Origin: Xanthobacter autotrophicus
GTDB taxonomy: Bacteria > Pseudomonadota > Alphaproteobacteria > Rhizobiales > Xanthobacteraceae
NCBI RefSeq assembly: GCF_005871085.1
Contig: NZ_VAUP01000014.1
Location: forward strand, 1 to 39,428
Length of the DNA stretch: 39,428 nt
Direction of reading: 5' to 3'
Below, piece after piece: positions 16,084-27,189 of the stretch. How positions within the stretch are numbered: position 1 is the stretch's first letter; each line of letters opens with the position of its first letter. The notes below the pieces were generated by a model that saw only the letters and a program-made list of their open reading frames with translations, did not search any database and was not told the origin of the DNA. A program made the position numbers and the translations under genes.

Positions 16084-17067
16084 TCAGTTCGTGGTCTCGG
16101 AGGCGCTGGAGCTGTCCTCCACCCTATCCTCCTGCTCCATGAGACGCAGGTTGCGACGAAGCGTCTGCGGCGGGTGGCCGAAGAAGCGCAGGAAGGCGCG
16201 CCGCATGCGGTCGCGATCCGTGAAGCCGGTGTCGCGAGCGACCGTGTCCATCGAATGCCGGCCCTCCTCGAGCATGACTTTCGCCGCCTCCAGGCGCAGC
16301 CGCTCCACGGCCTTGGCGGGGGACTGTCCGGTTTCGTCCCGGAACACGCGCGTGAACTGCCTGGGGCTCAGGCTTGCCGCGTCCGCGAGCTCCTCGACCG
16401 TCAGAGGGTTGCGGAGGTTTTCCTTGGCATAGATCAGCGCACGCCTGACCCGATCGGACCGGGGTTCGAGTTCGAGCAACGCTGAAAACTGCGACTGGCC
16501 GCCCGGCCGGCGATGATAGACGACGAGCCGGCGTGCGATCGTGCGCGCAAGCTGGGCGTCGTAGTCCTCCTCGATCAGCGCGAGGGCCAGATCGATTGCG
16601 GAACTCATGCCCGCGGACGTCCAGATATTGCCGTCCTGAATGAATATGCGATCCTCATCGACCCGGATGGTCGGAAACCGACTTTGTAGCGTTCTGGCGT
16701 GCGCCCAGTGGGTGGTCGCGGATTTCCCGTCGAGCAGGCCCGCCTCCGCCAGAACGAATGCGCCGGTACAGACACCCGCGACGCGTCGCGAGTTGCGCCC
16801 GGCCGCCACGATGTAGTCGCGAAGCGCCGGGGAGATCGGGCGCGGACGCAATTCGCCCAGGACCATCAGCGTGTCGGGAAAGTCATCCAAGGGCGTCGTC
16901 TCGATCTTGACCCCAAGGGTCGACAACACGCCGCCTCCCTTTTCCGACATGACGCTCAGCCAATAGGCACGGTGTCCGAGCTGCAAGTTTGCAAACTCGA
17001 AGGCTGACAGCGCCGCCAGGCCCATGACCTGGAAGCCGTCCTCCATGATGAAGCCGACATGCCTCAT
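16084..17067 (-). CDS. GlxA-type transcriptional regulator (DJ-1/PfpI + AraC HTH)
   Basis: A 327-residue regulator. The N-terminal DJ-1/PfpI (class I glutamine amidotransferase-like) domain spans about residues 1-190, with the nucleophile-elbow cysteine in GVCTGAFVLAEAGLLDGKSAT and the THW segment. The C-terminal AraC double helix-turn-helix covers about 215-310 (LTVEELADAASLSPRQFTRVFRDETG..., DTVARDTGFTDRDRMRRAF.RFFG..P). Members of this architecture regulate catabolic or aldehyde-response genes. The ATG at 17067 is preceded by AGAAGGGTACC. It is divergent from the aldo/keto reductase and codirectional with the SDR. It is the obvious candidate to bind the 24-bp motif shared by three promoters around it. 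Confidence 0.94.
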   Translation of the reverse strand: MRHVGFIMEDGFQVMGLAALSAFEFANLQLGHRAYWLSVMSEKGGGVLSTLGVKIETTPLDDFPDTLMVLGELRPRPISPALRDYIVAAGRNSRRVAGVCTGAFVLAEAGLLDGKSATTHWAHARTLQSRFPTIRVDEDRIFIQDGNIWTSAGMSSAIDLALALIEEDYDAQLARTIARRLVVYHRRPGGQSQFSALLELEPRSDRVRRALIYAKENLRNPLTVEELADAASLSPRQFTRVFRDETGQSPAKAVERLRLEAAKVMLEEGRHSMDTVARDTGFTDRDRMRRAFLRFFGHPPQTLRRNLRLMEQEDRVEDSSSASETTN

Positions 17068-17236
17068 GACCGGTACCCTTCTGACCGAATTCGCCTTTAT
17101 ATGGATTTCAGAACTTGGGCGTCCAGTGGCCGGCCCATTCGGCCCTTCGAGGCGGTGCCAGCCTGCATCCGGTCAAGCTGGAAACTGCGTCCTGGGGGTA
17201 CCTGACCCAGCATGGCAACTCCAATCGGTCCCATCT

Positions 17237-17260
17237 GTCCCAAATGGTCGCCTCTTTGAC
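17237..17260 (+). promoter_or_regulatory. Shared 24-bp motif, AKR copy
   Basis: GTCCCAAAT, 7 nt, TCTTTGAC lies on the plus strand, 58 nt upstream of the aldo/keto reductase ATG and 170 nt upstream of the divergent GlxA-type regulator. It matches the SDR and Fe-S gene copies in spacing and orientation relative to the gene. The rest of the 250-nt divergent intergenic region shows no other clear element. Confidence 0.5.
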
Positions 17261-17318
17261 GTTCTGAGCGTGCTTCGCGGCCTATACGCTATGCAGACTG
17301 GACCGATCGGATTTTCTC

Positions 17319-18182
17319 ATGACACCTCTGGATGCCTCACTGTCGGGAACCTTTGCGATCGGCGGCGATATGCCGGTCGCGCGCCTCGGCTTCGGCGCGA
17401 TGCGCATCACCGGCGAAGGCATCTGGGGACCTCCGCCCAATCGCGAGGGCGCCCTCGCTACGCTGAGGAAGTTGCCGGAGTTCGGCGTCGATTTCATCGA
17501 CACAGCCAACTCTTACGGACCTTACGTGTCAGAGGAGCTGATCCGCGAGGCTCTGTATCCCTACGGGCGCGTGCGCATTGCGACCAAGGCCGGGCTGACC
17601 CGCCTGGGGCCGGGCCGATGGGACACGAAGGGCGACCCTGACTATCTCCTTCGGCAGGCTCATGCGAGCCGGGATCGGCTCGGTGTCGAGCGCATCGATC
17701 TTTGGCAGTTGCACCGGATCGATCCCGCCGTTCCGCGCAGCGAACAATTCGCCGCCATCCGGACGCTGATCGATACCGGCGTGATCAAGCATGGGGGTCT
17801 CAGCGAGGTCACGATCGACGAGATCGAAGCGGCGCAACGATATTTCCCCGTGGCCACCGTCCAAAATCGCTACAACCTCGCAGACAGGACCAGCGAGGCG
17901 GTGCTGGACTATTGCGAGGCCAACGCCATCGGCTTCGTCCCGTGGTACCCGCTGGGCTCCGGCAAGCTGGCGGAGCCTGGCACGATCCTCGACCGCGTGG
18001 CGGCGGCGCATGGCGCGAGCCCGGGTCAGATCGCCATTGCCTGGCTCCTCAAGAAAAGCCCCGTGATCCTGCCGATACCTGGGACCGGCAAGGTGTCGCA
18101 TCTCGAGGAAAACGTCAGGGCAGCTTCGATCCGCTTGACGGACGAGGAGTTCGAGGCCCTGGACGTGGCGGGTCGCGGCTGA
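17319..18182 (+). CDS. Aldo/keto reductase
   Basis: A 287-residue (alpha/beta)8-barrel NADPH-dependent oxidoreductase. The catalytic tetrad is visible: D61 (FIDTAN), Y66 (SYG), K90 (ATKAG) and H132 (LWQLHRID). The C-terminal cofactor-binding region has [19 protein letters not shown]. It reduces aldehydes or ketones to alcohols in the cytoplasm. It is the only plus-strand enzyme gene in Region B, divergent from the GlxA-type regulator, and carries the shared motif in its promoter, which suggests co-control with the SDR and the Fe-S/Mo dehydrogenase. The precise substrate cannot be read from sequence. Confidence 0.94.
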   Translation: MTPLDASLSGTFAIGGDMPVARLGFGAMRITGEGIWGPPPNREGALATLRKLPEFGVDFIDTANSYGPYVSEELIREALYPYGRVRIATKAGLTRLGPGRWDTKGDPDYLLRQAHASRDRLGVERIDLWQLHRIDPAVPRSEQFAAIRTLIDTGVIKHGGLSEVTIDEIEAAQRYFPVATVQNRYNLADRTSEAVLDYCEANAIGFVPWYPLGSGKLAEPGTILDRVAAAHGASPGQIAIAWLLKKSPVILPIPGTGKVSHLEENVRAASIRLTDEEFEALDVAGRG

Positions 18183-18351
18183 GGGTACAAAGACGCGAGC
18201 CTTGACGACCACGGCCATCTTCCGGCCCGGTTCGCCCGAGTTCATTCCGGTCCACGGTTTCCGAATTCGTGTCGCCCTGGCGGCGGCCTACCGATCCTGA
18301 TCACCGCTCCCTGGCCGTAGGCCACCTACGCCATTCAGGCGCCCTGGTGCC

Positions 18352-19323
18352 TCACCGCGTCGGTGCCGCGGGCAGAAGCCGCCCCGCGACCAGCAGCCAG
18401 ATCGTCCGCACGATGATCACGCTCATCGCGACCGAGACAAGCACGAACGCGGCGGGTGCCAGAACAGCGACTGGTCCGGCATCGCCCCGACCGACGAGCC
18501 TGATCATCGCCGTGGCCAGTGCGGTGAGGCCGAAGGTGAAGGCCCAGGCGGAAGCGGTGAGGCCGGCGGCAAAGATCCAGGGCGCGAGCCGGGCGAGAAC
18601 AAGCAGTTGGAGGAGCCCGTAGCCGATCAGGCCGTAGACGACCAGATCGGGGGGCCCACTCGTGACGCTGATATAGGCCGCGGCGCCGACGGTCGGCGGT
18701 GCAAGCTGGATACCCAGCACGGGGCGCAGCGGAGGCGGCATTTCCGGCGCGGTATAGAGGCGGTGGAGCAGGACGGATTCGATGGCAAACCAGCTCAGGG
18801 TGCCGGCGCCGAACGCAAGGCGCCCCCATTCGGGATAGCCGAACGCCGAACAGCCGATGGCCGTCACATAGGAGCCGGCGACTGTCGGCAGATAGAGCAC
18901 GGGCGTCGTTGCGGCCGGATCCCGTGCGCCTTGCCAGAGCACGCCGGTGCGCCAGAGTGCGAAGGCCAGCGTGAAGACCACGCCGGGCACGAACAGGGCC
19001 ACGGCGATGGGGCTGGAATAGGGGTGCGCTGCGATCGCCACCAGCATGGTCGCGACGCCGGCGAGCCCGATGAAGCAGCACTGGACCGGATGGAAGGCCT
19101 CGGAGAGCGCATCCCTGCGGGCCGCCAGCCATTTGGCGGCAAACAGAACGACGAGAACGGCCCAGACGAGACTGCCGGCGATCATCAGAGCCTCGCCGAT
19201 GGCTGCCGGGAGGCCCCATATTTCATGGGCCGCGCGCCAGCTGTTGCTCCAGCCGACCAGTCCCAGGACCATGCCGAAGAAGGAGGCGGGAATGACGGGG
19301 AGCCCGCGGGGAGAATTGTCCAT
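18352..19323 (-). CDS. TehA-like transporter of the TDT/SLAC1 family
   Basis: A 323-residue integral membrane protein with about ten hydrophobic helices. It aligns by eye with E. coli TehA: PASFFGMVLGLVGWSNSW at the start, HPVQCCFIGLAGVATMLVAIA, TTPVLYLPTVAGSYVTAIGC, and LRPVLGIQLAPP. Family members are anion channels or dicarboxylate/tellurite-resistance transporters. The ATG at 19323 is 11 nt after the cytochrome c stop, with only a weak ribosome site, so translation may be coupled. As the last gene of the Fe-S/Mo/cytochrome operon it may export the carboxylate made by the dehydrogenase; that is inference. Confidence 0.88.
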   Translation of the reverse strand: MDNSPRGLPVIPASFFGMVLGLVGWSNSWRAAHEIWGLPAAIGEALMIAGSLVWAVLVVLFAAKWLAARRDALSEAFHPVQCCFIGLAGVATMLVAIAAHPYSSPIAVALFVPGVVFTLAFALWRTGVLWQGARDPAATTPVLYLPTVAGSYVTAIGCSAFGYPEWGRLAFGAGTLSWFAIESVLLHRLYTAPEMPPPLRPVLGIQLAPPTVGAAAYISVTSGPPDLVVYGLIGYGLLQLLVLARLAPWIFAAGLTASAWAFTFGLTALATAMIRLVGRGDAGPVAVLAPAAFVLVSVAMSVIIVRTIWLLVAGRLLPAAPTR

Positions 19324-19334
19324 CAATATTCGTC

Positions 19335-20666
19335 TCAGTTTGCGTCGCGCAGCCGGCCGATGTCGCCAGCCGTCAGTTTGGAGGCCCGGGCCCCGAACCG
19401 AGCGGTGACATAATTGGTCACGGCAGCGATCTCGTCGTTCGAATAGGCCTTGCCGAAACCGGGCATGGCGGGCCGATACGGGGTCCCCGCTCCCGACCCG
19501 TGAAGGATCATCAGGGCCGCATTGGCGCCGCTCGGGTCGTTGACGGTGCGCACGCCGGTCAGTTGCGCTTCCTCACGGGCGGCGCCGGCGCCGGTCCAGG
19601 CATGGCAACTCGCGCAATTGCCTTCGAAGATGCGCTTGCCGACCGGATTGTCGATCACGGTCTGCGGCGTCGAGGGCGCAGGGCCTGCCGGCACGGGCAG
19701 GTCGCCCTTCACCGCCGGAACACTGCGCAGATAGGTGACGATCGCGCCGATGTCCGATTTCGTCAGGCGGGAGAGGCTCAGTTCGACGGCTTCGGCCATC
19801 GGGCCTGAAGCCACGCCGCGCCCGCGCGCATGCCCGGTCGAAAGATACGCCGCGAGGTCCGCCGCCGACCAGTCGCCAACGCCGCTCACCGTGTCGCTGG
19901 AGATGTTGTAGGCGGTCCAGCCTTCGGCGACCCCGCCGCCGAATTTCCTGCGCTGGTCCAGCGCCTGCATGAGGTTGCGCGGTGTGTGGCATTCCCCGCA
20001 GTGGCCCGCCGCCTCGACGAGATAGGCGCCGCGATTCCACTCCGGGGACCGCTCCGGCACCGGGCGGAAGCGCTCGTTCGGATTGAACAGCACCGACCAG
20101 ATCGCCATCAGCCAGCGCTGGTTATAGGGAAATCCGAAGTTGTTCGGCTTGTTGGCCTGCTTCACCGGCTTCAGCGTGAAGAGATGGGCCTTGATGGCCA
20201 GCACGTCCTCGTCGCTCAGCAGTGTGTAGGACGGGTACGGAAAGGCCGGATAGTAGCGCGAGCCATCCGGCGCGATGCCACGATGGACCGCGTTCAGGAA
20301 CTGCGCATCCGTCCAGTTGCCGATCCCGGTTTCAGGATCCGGTGTCAGATTGGGCGTATAGATCGTGCCGAAGGGCAGCACGAAGGCCCGCCCGCCGGCG
20401 AAGGGCTGGCCGCCGGGCGCGGTGTGGCACGCCTGGCAATCCGCCATGCTGGCGACATAGGCTCCCCGCGTGACCGTGTCGGCTAAGGCGAGCTCCGCAG
20501 GAACGCCGGTCGGCGACGGACCCCGATATGCCGAAAGCGCGACCGGACGCCCGCCGGCGAAGGCGTAGGGGCCGGGCTGGAGCACCATGCGCCCCACCAC
20601 GCCCAGAACCGCGACGCCGGCGACGGCGACGAGTGCGACCAGTGTGAGAAGAGTTTTCCGCTTCAT
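19335..20666 (-). CDS. Membrane-anchored triheme cytochrome c (electron acceptor subunit)
   Basis: A 443-residue cytochrome c with an uncleaved or cleaved N-terminal hydrophobic segment (residues 5-29) and three haem c sites: C77-x2-CH81, C223-x2-CH227 and C351-x2-CH355. Its layout matches the cytochrome subunit of alcohol/aldehyde dehydrogenases of acetic acid bacteria and of IorB/NicB-linked systems. It would take electrons from the periplasmic Mo/Fe-S dehydrogenase and pass them to quinone or a terminal oxidase. It starts 3 nt after the stop of the Mo-subunit gene. It is paralogous to the cytochrome at 27.2-28.5 kb. Confidence 0.93.
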   Translation of the reverse strand: MKRKTLLTLVALVAVAGVAVLGVVGRMVLQPGPYAFAGGRPVALSAYRGPSPTGVPAELALADTVTRGAYVASMADCQACHTAPGGQPFAGGRAFVLPFGTIYTPNLTPDPETGIGNWTDAQFLNAVHRGIAPDGSRYYPAFPYPSYTLLSDEDVLAIKAHLFTLKPVKQANKPNNFGFPYNQRWLMAIWSVLFNPNERFRPVPERSPEWNRGAYLVEAAGHCGECHTPRNLMQALDQRRKFGGGVAEGWTAYNISSDTVSGVGDWSAADLAAYLSTGHARGRGVASGPMAEAVELSLSRLTKSDIGAIVTYLRSVPAVKGDLPVPAGPAPSTPQTVIDNPVGKRIFEGNCASCHAWTGAGAAREEAQLTGVRTVNDPSGANAALMILHGSGAGTPYRPAMPGFGKAYSNDEIAAVTNYVTARFGARASKLTAGDIGRLRDAN

Positions 20667-20669
20667 GGA

Positions 20670-22874
20670 TCAGACCGATCTCGCGATGAGCGACGCATCC
20701 AGAGGCATGCGGGTCAGCTGGGTGCCGGTCGCGGCGAAGACCGCGTTGGCGACGGCCGGCTGGACGATGACCGTGCCTGGCTCGCCGATGCCGCCGGAGC
20801 TCTGTGTGCTGGACAGCAGCTCGACCTCGATGGCCGGCGTCTCGTTGATCCGCAGCAGGCGATAGTCGTTGAAATTGCTCTGTTCGACGCGCCCGCCGGC
20901 AAGGGTGATCCGGTTGTGCAGCACCGCCGCGATGCCGAACACGACGCCGCCCTGGATCTGCGCGACCACCGTGTCGGGATTGATGACGCGGCCGACATCC
21001 GCCGCGACGACGACTTTCGTGACGCGCACGTCGCCCCCATCTGTCACCGCGACCTCCGCGACGCAGGCCAGCAGGCTTCCGAAGGCGTGCATCAGCGCCA
21101 CCCCGCGCCCGGTTCGTCTTCCGAACGGGGACTGCGGGACGGGACTGCCCCAACCGGCCTTCGCTGCGGCGGCGTTCAGCACCGCGAGAGCGCGCGGGTT
21201 CCGTTCGAGCAGGCCACGGCGGAAGGTCACCGGATCGGTACCGGTCTTGCGGGCGAGCAGGTCGAGGAAGCTCTCGACCGAGAAAACCGTGCTGTTGGGC
21301 CCCACGCCGCGCCAGAAGGAGAACGGAACCCCGTTCTCGTGGCGGACATAGTCGACCAGCATCTCGCCGAGCGCGTACGGCGGCTCGGCCGCTCCGTCGA
21401 TCGCGTCGCTGTCGATGCCGTCCTTGAACGCGGGTGGCAGCCACCGGGCGAGGATCGACGGCCCGGTCACCCGGTGATGCCAGGCGGTGACGCGGCCGTT
21501 CTCGACGCGGGCCGTCAGCCGGTTGTGGTAGAGCGGCCGGAACATGTCCTGCCGGATGTCCTGCTCGCGGGACCAGATCACCTTGACCGGACCTGCGACC
21601 TTCTGAGCGATGCGTGTCGCGGTGACGACCGGCGCGGCCTCGAGCCGCCCGCCGAAGCCGCCGCCGATGAGGTGGTTGTTGACCGTGACCTTCTCGGGCG
21701 CGATGCCGAGAACCTGAGCCGCGCCGGCCTGCGCATAGCCCGGCACCTGCGTGCCGACCCAGATCTCGCAGACCCCGTCATGAACATGGACGGTGCAATT
21801 TTGCACCTCCATGGAGGCATGCGCCAGGAAGGGCAACTCGTAGGACGCTTCGATGAGCGTGCCCGCACCGCGTTTGCCCGCCGCGAGTTTGCCCGCGGCA
21901 TCGCCCTCCTTGCGGACGGTCACGCCGGGACCCGTCGAAGCCGTCTCGGTATCGGCCCACAATCGCGCCTGGTCGAGCGAGGCGTTCGCCCCAGGCGACC
22001 AAGTCATATGGAGGGCACACAGGCCCTGCTCCGCAGCCCATGTGGTGTCGCCGACAACCGCGACGATATCCTCCAGCACCACCACCTGCCGCACGCCGGG
22101 CATGGCCAGCGCGGGGGCCTCGTCGACATGATCGAGCTTGCCGCCGAGCACCGGAGACGCCATGAGTGCGGCGAACGTCATGCCCGGCCTGATGACGTCG
22201 ATGCCATAGACCGTCCTGCCGACCACCTTGTCGGGCGTGTCGATGCGCCGGGCGCGGGTGCCGATCAGCCGGAACCTGTCCGGCGATTTCAGCGCCACAT
22301 CCGTCGGCGGCTGCAGCCGGCCGGCACGGTCGGCGACCTCGCCGTAGCTCAGCGCGCGGCCGCTCGCGGTATGGGTGATGACGCCGCGCTCGGTGACGAG
22401 TTCCGCCGCCGGAACGTTCCACTCCGCCGCCGCAACGGAAACGAGCATCGCACGCGCCGTCGCGCCCGCCTTCCGCAGAGGTTCGGTCCAGGCCATGGTG
22501 GTGGTGGAACCGCCCGTCGCCTGAACGTAGAAGATCGGGTGGCCGTAGTGCTCCCGATCCGGCGGGGCATGGATCGCCTCGATCTGGTCGAGCCCGATAT
22601 CGAGCTCCTCGGCCATGCACATGGCCTGCGAAGTGTAGACACCTTGGCCCATCTCGACCGCGGGCATGATCAGCGATACGGAACCTTGCGTCGGAATATG
22701 GACGAAGGCGTTCATCGCCGCGCCGACGGCCCGGGGCTTGTCTGCCCTTGCTCTCTTGGCGGGCAGGCTGATGCCAAGAACAAGCCCGCCGAGTGCTGCG
22801 GCCCCGCCCCGCAGGAGCGAGCGACGGGACAACCTGCCTGCGCCGTCGCGGCGCTCTTCAGGATCGAGCGGCAT
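20670..22874 (-). CDS. Tat-exported molybdopterin dehydrogenase subunit, IorB type
   Basis: A 734-residue Mo subunit of the isoquinoline 1-oxidoreductase/aldehyde dehydrogenase beta family. A twin-arginine signal is at residues 16-44 ([16 protein letters not shown]... ending in ARA), so the enzyme acts in the periplasm. Motifs include [14 protein letters not shown] near 70, the inserted [15 protein letters not shown], the molybdopterin segment [12 protein letters not shown], and the catalytic Glu in [12 protein letters not shown] near the C-terminus. The ATG at 22874 has AAGGGA upstream and overlaps the Fe-S gene by 17 nt. It would hydroxylate an N-heterocycle or oxidise an aldehyde using water, sending electrons through the Fe-S subunit to cytochrome c. 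Substrate unknown. Confidence 0.93.
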   Translation of the reverse strand: MPLDPEERRDGAGRLSRRSLLRGGAAALGGLVLGISLPAKRARADKPRAVGAAMNAFVHIPTQGSVSLIMPAVEMGQGVYTSQAMCMAEELDIGLDQIEAIHAPPDREHYGHPIFYVQATGGSTTTMAWTEPLRKAGATARAMLVSVAAAEWNVPAAELVTERGVITHTASGRALSYGEVADRAGRLQPPTDVALKSPDRFRLIGTRARRIDTPDKVVGRTVYGIDVIRPGMTFAALMASPVLGGKLDHVDEAPALAMPGVRQVVVLEDIVAVVGDTTWAAEQGLCALHMTWSPGANASLDQARLWADTETASTGPGVTVRKEGDAAGKLAAGKRGAGTLIEASYELPFLAHASMEVQNCTVHVHDGVCEIWVGTQVPGYAQAGAAQVLGIAPEKVTVNNHLIGGGFGGRLEAAPVVTATRIAQKVAGPVKVIWSREQDIRQDMFRPLYHNRLTARVENGRVTAWHHRVTGPSILARWLPPAFKDGIDSDAIDGAAEPPYALGEMLVDYVRHENGVPFSFWRGVGPNSTVFSVESFLDLLARKTGTDPVTFRRGLLERNPRALAVLNAAAAKAGWGSPVPQSPFGRRTGRGVALMHAFGSLLACVAEVAVTDGGDVRVTKVVVAADVGRVINPDTVVAQIQGGVVFGIAAVLHNRITLAGGRVEQSNFNDYRLLRINETPAIEVELLSSTQSSGGIGEPGTVIVQPAVANAVFAATGTQLTRMPLDASLIARSV

Positions 22875-23310
22875 GTTTGATCCCTTCGCGAATACGGACA
22901 TAGGTCCCACAGCGGCAGAGATTGCCGGACATGGCCGCGTCGATTGCGTTGTCGTCAGGATCGGGATTGGCCGCGAGCAGCGCGGCGGCGGCCATGATCT
23001 GCCCGGGCTGGCAATAACCGCACTGGACCACTTCGAGATCGAGCCAGGCCTTCTGAACCCTGGCTCCGACGGTTGTACTGCCAACCCCCTCAATCGTGGT
23101 GACGGCACGTTGGCCGACCGTGCCGACGGGCATCTGGCACGAGCGCACCGCGACACCGTCGACATGCACCGTGCAGACGCCGCACTGCGCGATGCCGCAG
23201 CCGAATTTCGTTCCGGTCAGCCCGAGTTCGTCCCGCAAGACCCAGAGAAGAGGGGTTCTCGCTTCGGAAGCGACTTCGTAGATCTTGCCGTTCACCGTGA
23301 TGGCGGTCAT
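22858..23310 (-). CDS. [2Fe-2S] subunit of the molybdenum dehydrogenase, IorA type
   Basis: A 150-residue small subunit with two [2Fe-2S] clusters: C38, C43, C46, C58 (CGIAQCGVC) and C97, C100, C132, C134 (CGYC...CRC). It has no signal peptide and is presumably exported with the Tat-bearing Mo partner. I chose the ATG at 23310 because the family fold starts immediately (MTAITVNG); an ATG at 23334 would add eight residues, and neither has a strong ribosome site. It is first in the operon Fe-S, Mo, cytochrome c, TehA-like, and carries the shared 24-bp motif 61 nt upstream. Confidence 0.93.
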   Translation of the reverse strand: MTAITVNGKIYEVASEARTPLLWVLRDELGLTGTKFGCGIAQCGVCTVHVDGVAVRSCQMPVGTVGQRAVTTIEGVGSTTVGARVQKAWLDLEVVQCGYCQPGQIMAAAALLAANPDPDDNAIDAAMSGNLCRCGTYVRIREGIKHAARS

Positions 23311-23371
23311 GCGCACTGTCCGGATGGAAATCATCTCAGGAAAGCTAAGCGGCCCCGAACACTGGAGACAG

Positions 23372-23395
23372 GACAAAGACAAGGCGATTTGAGAC
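23372..23395 (-). promoter_or_regulatory. Shared 24-bp motif, Fe-S/Mo dehydrogenase copy
   Basis: On the minus strand GTCTCAAAT, 7 nt, TCTTTGTC, ending 61 nt before the chosen start of the Fe-S subunit. It has the same spacing and the same orientation toward the gene as the SDR and AKR copies. Between 23396 and the pseudogene at 23625 I see no gene, only two short GC-rich hairpins. Confidence 0.5.
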
Positions 23396-23624
23396 GAACC
23401 CCAAAGGCCTCCGGCCGAAGGATAAGCGGCAGGGTGGAGGGGTGATCGGGCGGATTATTCGACAGGCCTGATCGAACCGGCGACGGGAAGCGACCATGCG
23501 TGACGCGTATCCTGCGGATGCTCCGAAGCTGCTTCGGCCGCTTGTTCCAACGGCATGACGCGCGTGCGGTTCAATCAGCGATGTGGCGGAAGAAGTCCGT
23601 GCACATCGTTGGTGAAGAAGCCCT

Positions 23625-24401
<777 letters not shown>

Positions 24402-26708
24402 TCATCCGATGGCGGAGCGAACGGCGTCGGGCGTGATGGGAATGTGCCGCAGCCGCGCCCCGATGGCGTTGAAGATGGCATTGCCGATGGCCGGCCCCAC
24501 CACCGTCGTGGCCGGCTCTCCCAGCCCGACCGGGACCTCGATGCTGTCGACGAAGCTGATGTCCATCTGCGGAACGTCGCTGATGCGCAACGGCATGTAG
24601 CTGTTGAGATTGGTATCCTTCACTTGGCCGCGCTCGAAAACGGTCCCCTCGTGCAGGGCCAGGCTGAGGCCCCACAAAGCGGCGCCCTCGACCTGGGCCC
24701 GCGCGCCGTCGGGATCGACCACCGTGCCGGCATCGGCGACGAGGGTCAGCTTCTCCGCTCGCACCACGCCGCTGGCCCGGTCGACGCGGACCCGCGCCAC
24801 GCAGGCGATCCAGGTCGGCATGTCCCGTTCCTGCCCGAAGCTGGTGGCCAGCCCGAGGGCGGTACCGGCCGGGAGCGGAACGCCCCAGCCGGCCCGCGCG
24901 GCCGCCCGGCGGACGACCTCAGCCTGCCGCAGCGCGCCGCCAACCGCGTTCGGCGCCGAGCCGGCGTTGCGACCCTTTGCGTCGAGCAGCTTCAGCCGGA
25001 AAGCGACGGGGTCCTCCTTGGCATGGTGGGCGGCCTCGTCCATGAAGCTTTCCAGCGCCCAGTTGGTCCAGCCCGGCCCCACCGAACGCAGCCAACCGGG
25101 TCGGAAGGCCGTGTTCGCCAGATCGTTCGAGATGGCGCGCACCTTCTGCGCTCCGACACTGTACCAATGGTCGGCACCGGAGATGGAGAACGGATCGTAG
25201 AGAACGCCGTTCGCGCCCTTCGGCATCAAGGATGGCGTCATGACCTGCGACGGCCACCCGGCGGCCGCGTCGTGCTCCATCGCTGTCACCTCGCCGCCCG
25301 CGCCGAACGCCATGCGCAGCCGCTGCACCGAGGGCGAGCGGGGGGAATCGAAGCGGGCATCGTCCTCCCGCGTCAGCACCATCTTCACCGGCTTGCCGAG
25401 CGCCTTGGCCGCCAGCGCGGCCGGCACTGCGTAATCGCCGTTCAGCCGGCGGCCGAAACCGCCGCCGATCAGGTAGGTGCGCAGGACGATGCCAGTTTCA
25501 GGCCGCCCGAGCGCCTTGGCCAGCGTCGGCAGGATCAGGCTCTGCCACTGGTTGCCGGTGTGGATCTCGAACACGCCGTCCTTCTCGAAGGCGAGCGCGT
25601 TGACGGGCTCGAGCTGGAAATGCAGCACGGTCGCGGTGGTGTAGGTCTGCTCCAGCGTCGACTGCGCCGCCTTGAACGCCGCCGCCGTATCACCGCCCCC
25701 GGTGTCGAGCACGGCGCCGGCGTCCGGCTGGGCGATCAACTGGGCGGCGTGATCCTGGATATCCTTCTCGGACACGGCGGAAGTCGGCCCAGGAGTCCAG
25801 TCCACCCGGACGAGATCGGCGGCGCGGATGGCGGCGGGATAGCTTTGCGCAATCACCATCACCCAGCCCGGCACGGTGCCCGAGGGATCATCGAGCACGA
25901 GACTGCCGACATAGCCCTTCACCGCTTTGGCCGCGCTGTCGTCGACCCCATTGACCTTGGCGCCGTTCCGCGTCGGGGGGATCTTCGGCCGGGCGTAGAC
26001 CATGCCAGGGACCTTGGCGTCGATGCCATAGCGTGCCGTGCCGTCGGTCTTCGGCGGGATGTCGAGGGCCTGAACCGGCCGGCCGACCAGCCGCCGCTCG
26101 GAGGCGGGCTTGATGGGCAGCGCCTCGATTTCCTCTGCCGAGAACCGACGGTCGAGCGCGCCGCGCCGGGCGATCTCGCCAAACGCGATGGACGCGCCGC
26201 CCGCAAACACGGTGCCATTCTCGACCCGGCATGCCGACGGGTCGACACCCAGGAGCTTCGCGCCCTGCTCGATCAGCGCAACGCGTCCGGCTGCCCCGGC
26301 CCGGCTGAACAGGGGAAAGCTCTGCCACACCGACCAGCTGCCGCCCGTGACCATCAGACCCCATTTCGGATCAGTGTCCACATGGAGGATGCGCACCTTG
26401 CCCCAGTCGGCGCCAAGCTCGTCGGCGAGGATGCGGGCGAGCGCGGTGCCCACATGCTGGCCCATCTCGGCGCGGATGATATTGACCGTCACCCAGCCCT
26501 CGCCGTCGATAACGAACCACAGCGTCGGCTCGAACAGGGGCTCGGTCTCGGCCGGTGGCATGCCGCCCGGCACGGCGGGATCCATCGCCGCCGCGGCACC
26601 GCGGGGAAAGCCGAAGGCGAGGCTCGCACCGACACCCGCGCCGACGCTGGCGACCAGGAAGCCGCGCCGGGTCAATACGGGGGCGCCGGGATTCATCCGT
26701 CTAGCCAT
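24402..26708 (-). CDS. Tat-exported molybdopterin dehydrogenase subunit, IorB type (second system)
   Basis: A 768-residue paralogue of the Mo subunit at 20.7-22.9 kb. It carries a Tat-like signal ([20 protein letters not shown]..., ending in AAAA near residue 40), [19 protein letters not shown], the [12 protein letters not shown] molybdopterin motif, and the catalytic Glu in [19 protein letters not shown]. The start at 26708 (MARRMNPG) has GAGG upstream and overlaps the Fe-S gene by 8 nt. Divergence from the first copy is large and spread evenly, so this is an old duplication or separate acquisition rather than a recent one. Periplasmic aldehyde or heterocycle oxidation is expected; the substrate is unknown. 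Confidence 0.92.
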   Translation of the reverse strand: MARRMNPGAPVLTRRGFLVASVGAGVGASLAFGFPRGAAAAMDPAVPGGMPPAETEPLFEPTLWFVIDGEGWVTVNIIRAEMGQHVGTALARILADELGADWGKVRILHVDTDPKWGLMVTGGSWSVWQSFPLFSRAGAAGRVALIEQGAKLLGVDPSACRVENGTVFAGGASIAFGEIARRGALDRRFSAEEIEALPIKPASERRLVGRPVQALDIPPKTDGTARYGIDAKVPGMVYARPKIPPTRNGAKVNGVDDSAAKAVKGYVGSLVLDDPSGTVPGWVMVIAQSYPAAIRAADLVRVDWTPGPTSAVSEKDIQDHAAQLIAQPDAGAVLDTGGGDTAAAFKAAQSTLEQTYTTATVLHFQLEPVNALAFEKDGVFEIHTGNQWQSLILPTLAKALGRPETGIVLRTYLIGGGFGRRLNGDYAVPAALAAKALGKPVKMVLTREDDARFDSPRSPSVQRLRMAFGAGGEVTAMEHDAAAGWPSQVMTPSLMPKGANGVLYDPFSISGADHWYSVGAQKVRAISNDLANTAFRPGWLRSVGPGWTNWALESFMDEAAHHAKEDPVAFRLKLLDAKGRNAGSAPNAVGGALRQAEVVRRAAARAGWGVPLPAGTALGLATSFGQERDMPTWIACVARVRVDRASGVVRAEKLTLVADAGTVVDPDGARAQVEGAALWGLSLALHEGTVFERGQVKDTNLNSYMPLRISDVPQMDISFVDSIEVPVGLGEPATTVVGPAIGNAIFNAIGARLRHIPITPDAVRSAIG

Positions 26709-27159
26709 GGTTCGCCTCGGCTGCCTTCCTGATCGCTGCGCGAATGCGCACATACGTCATGCAGCGGCAGAGATTGCCGGTCATGACGGTGTCGATCTCC
26801 TCGTCCGAGGGATGGGGGAAGTCCTTGAGCAGGGCCACCGCCTGCATGATCTGGCCGGACTGGCAGTAGCCGCACTGGGGCACCTGCAAGTCCTTCCAGG
26901 CCGTCTGAACCGGGTGGGCGCCATGGGGGTCCAGCCCCTCTATGGTCGTAACCTCCGCCCCCTCCACCGAGCCAGCCGCCGTGATGCAGGAGCGCGTCGC
27001 CCGGCCGCCCACATGGACGGTGCAGGCGCCGCACATGCCGATGCCGCAGCCGAACTTGGTGCCGGTCAGCCCGATCTCGTCACGGATGACCCAGAGGAGC
27101 GGCGTGTCGTCGTCGACATCCACCATCGTGGCGCGACCGTTGAGGGTGAAACGGATCAT
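26701..27159 (-). CDS. [2Fe-2S] subunit, IorA type (second system)
   Basis: A 152-residue small subunit with cluster ligands C38, C43, C46, C58 and C96, C99, C131, C133. The segments [19 protein letters not shown] and [15 protein letters not shown] are nearly identical in layout to the paralogue at 22.9-23.3 kb. The ATG at 27159 has GGAG 9 nt upstream. It sits 30 nt after the cytochrome c gene and overlaps the Mo gene, so cytochrome, Fe-S and Mo subunits form one operon in the order cytochrome first, opposite to the other system. Confidence 0.93.
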   Translation of the reverse strand: MIRFTLNGRATMVDVDDDTPLLWVIRDEIGLTGTKFGCGIGMCGACTVHVGGRATRSCITAAGSVEGAEVTTIEGLDPHGAHPVQTAWKDLQVPQCGYCQSGQIMQAVALLKDFPHPSDEEIDTVMTGNLCRCMTYVRIRAAIRKAAEANHG

Positions 27160-27189
27160 GGCTGCGCGGCTCCAGATATCCTCATGGCC

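Noticed and set aside
20916-22880. Plus-strand open frame of about 650 codons opposite the first Mo subunit
   Set aside because: Antisense of a conserved gene with full motifs; no recognisable protein.
23523-23537. CCGAAG-CTG-CTTCGG hairpin downstream of the chimeric pseudogene
   Set aside because: Stem of only six pairs and no U tract; not enough for a terminator call.
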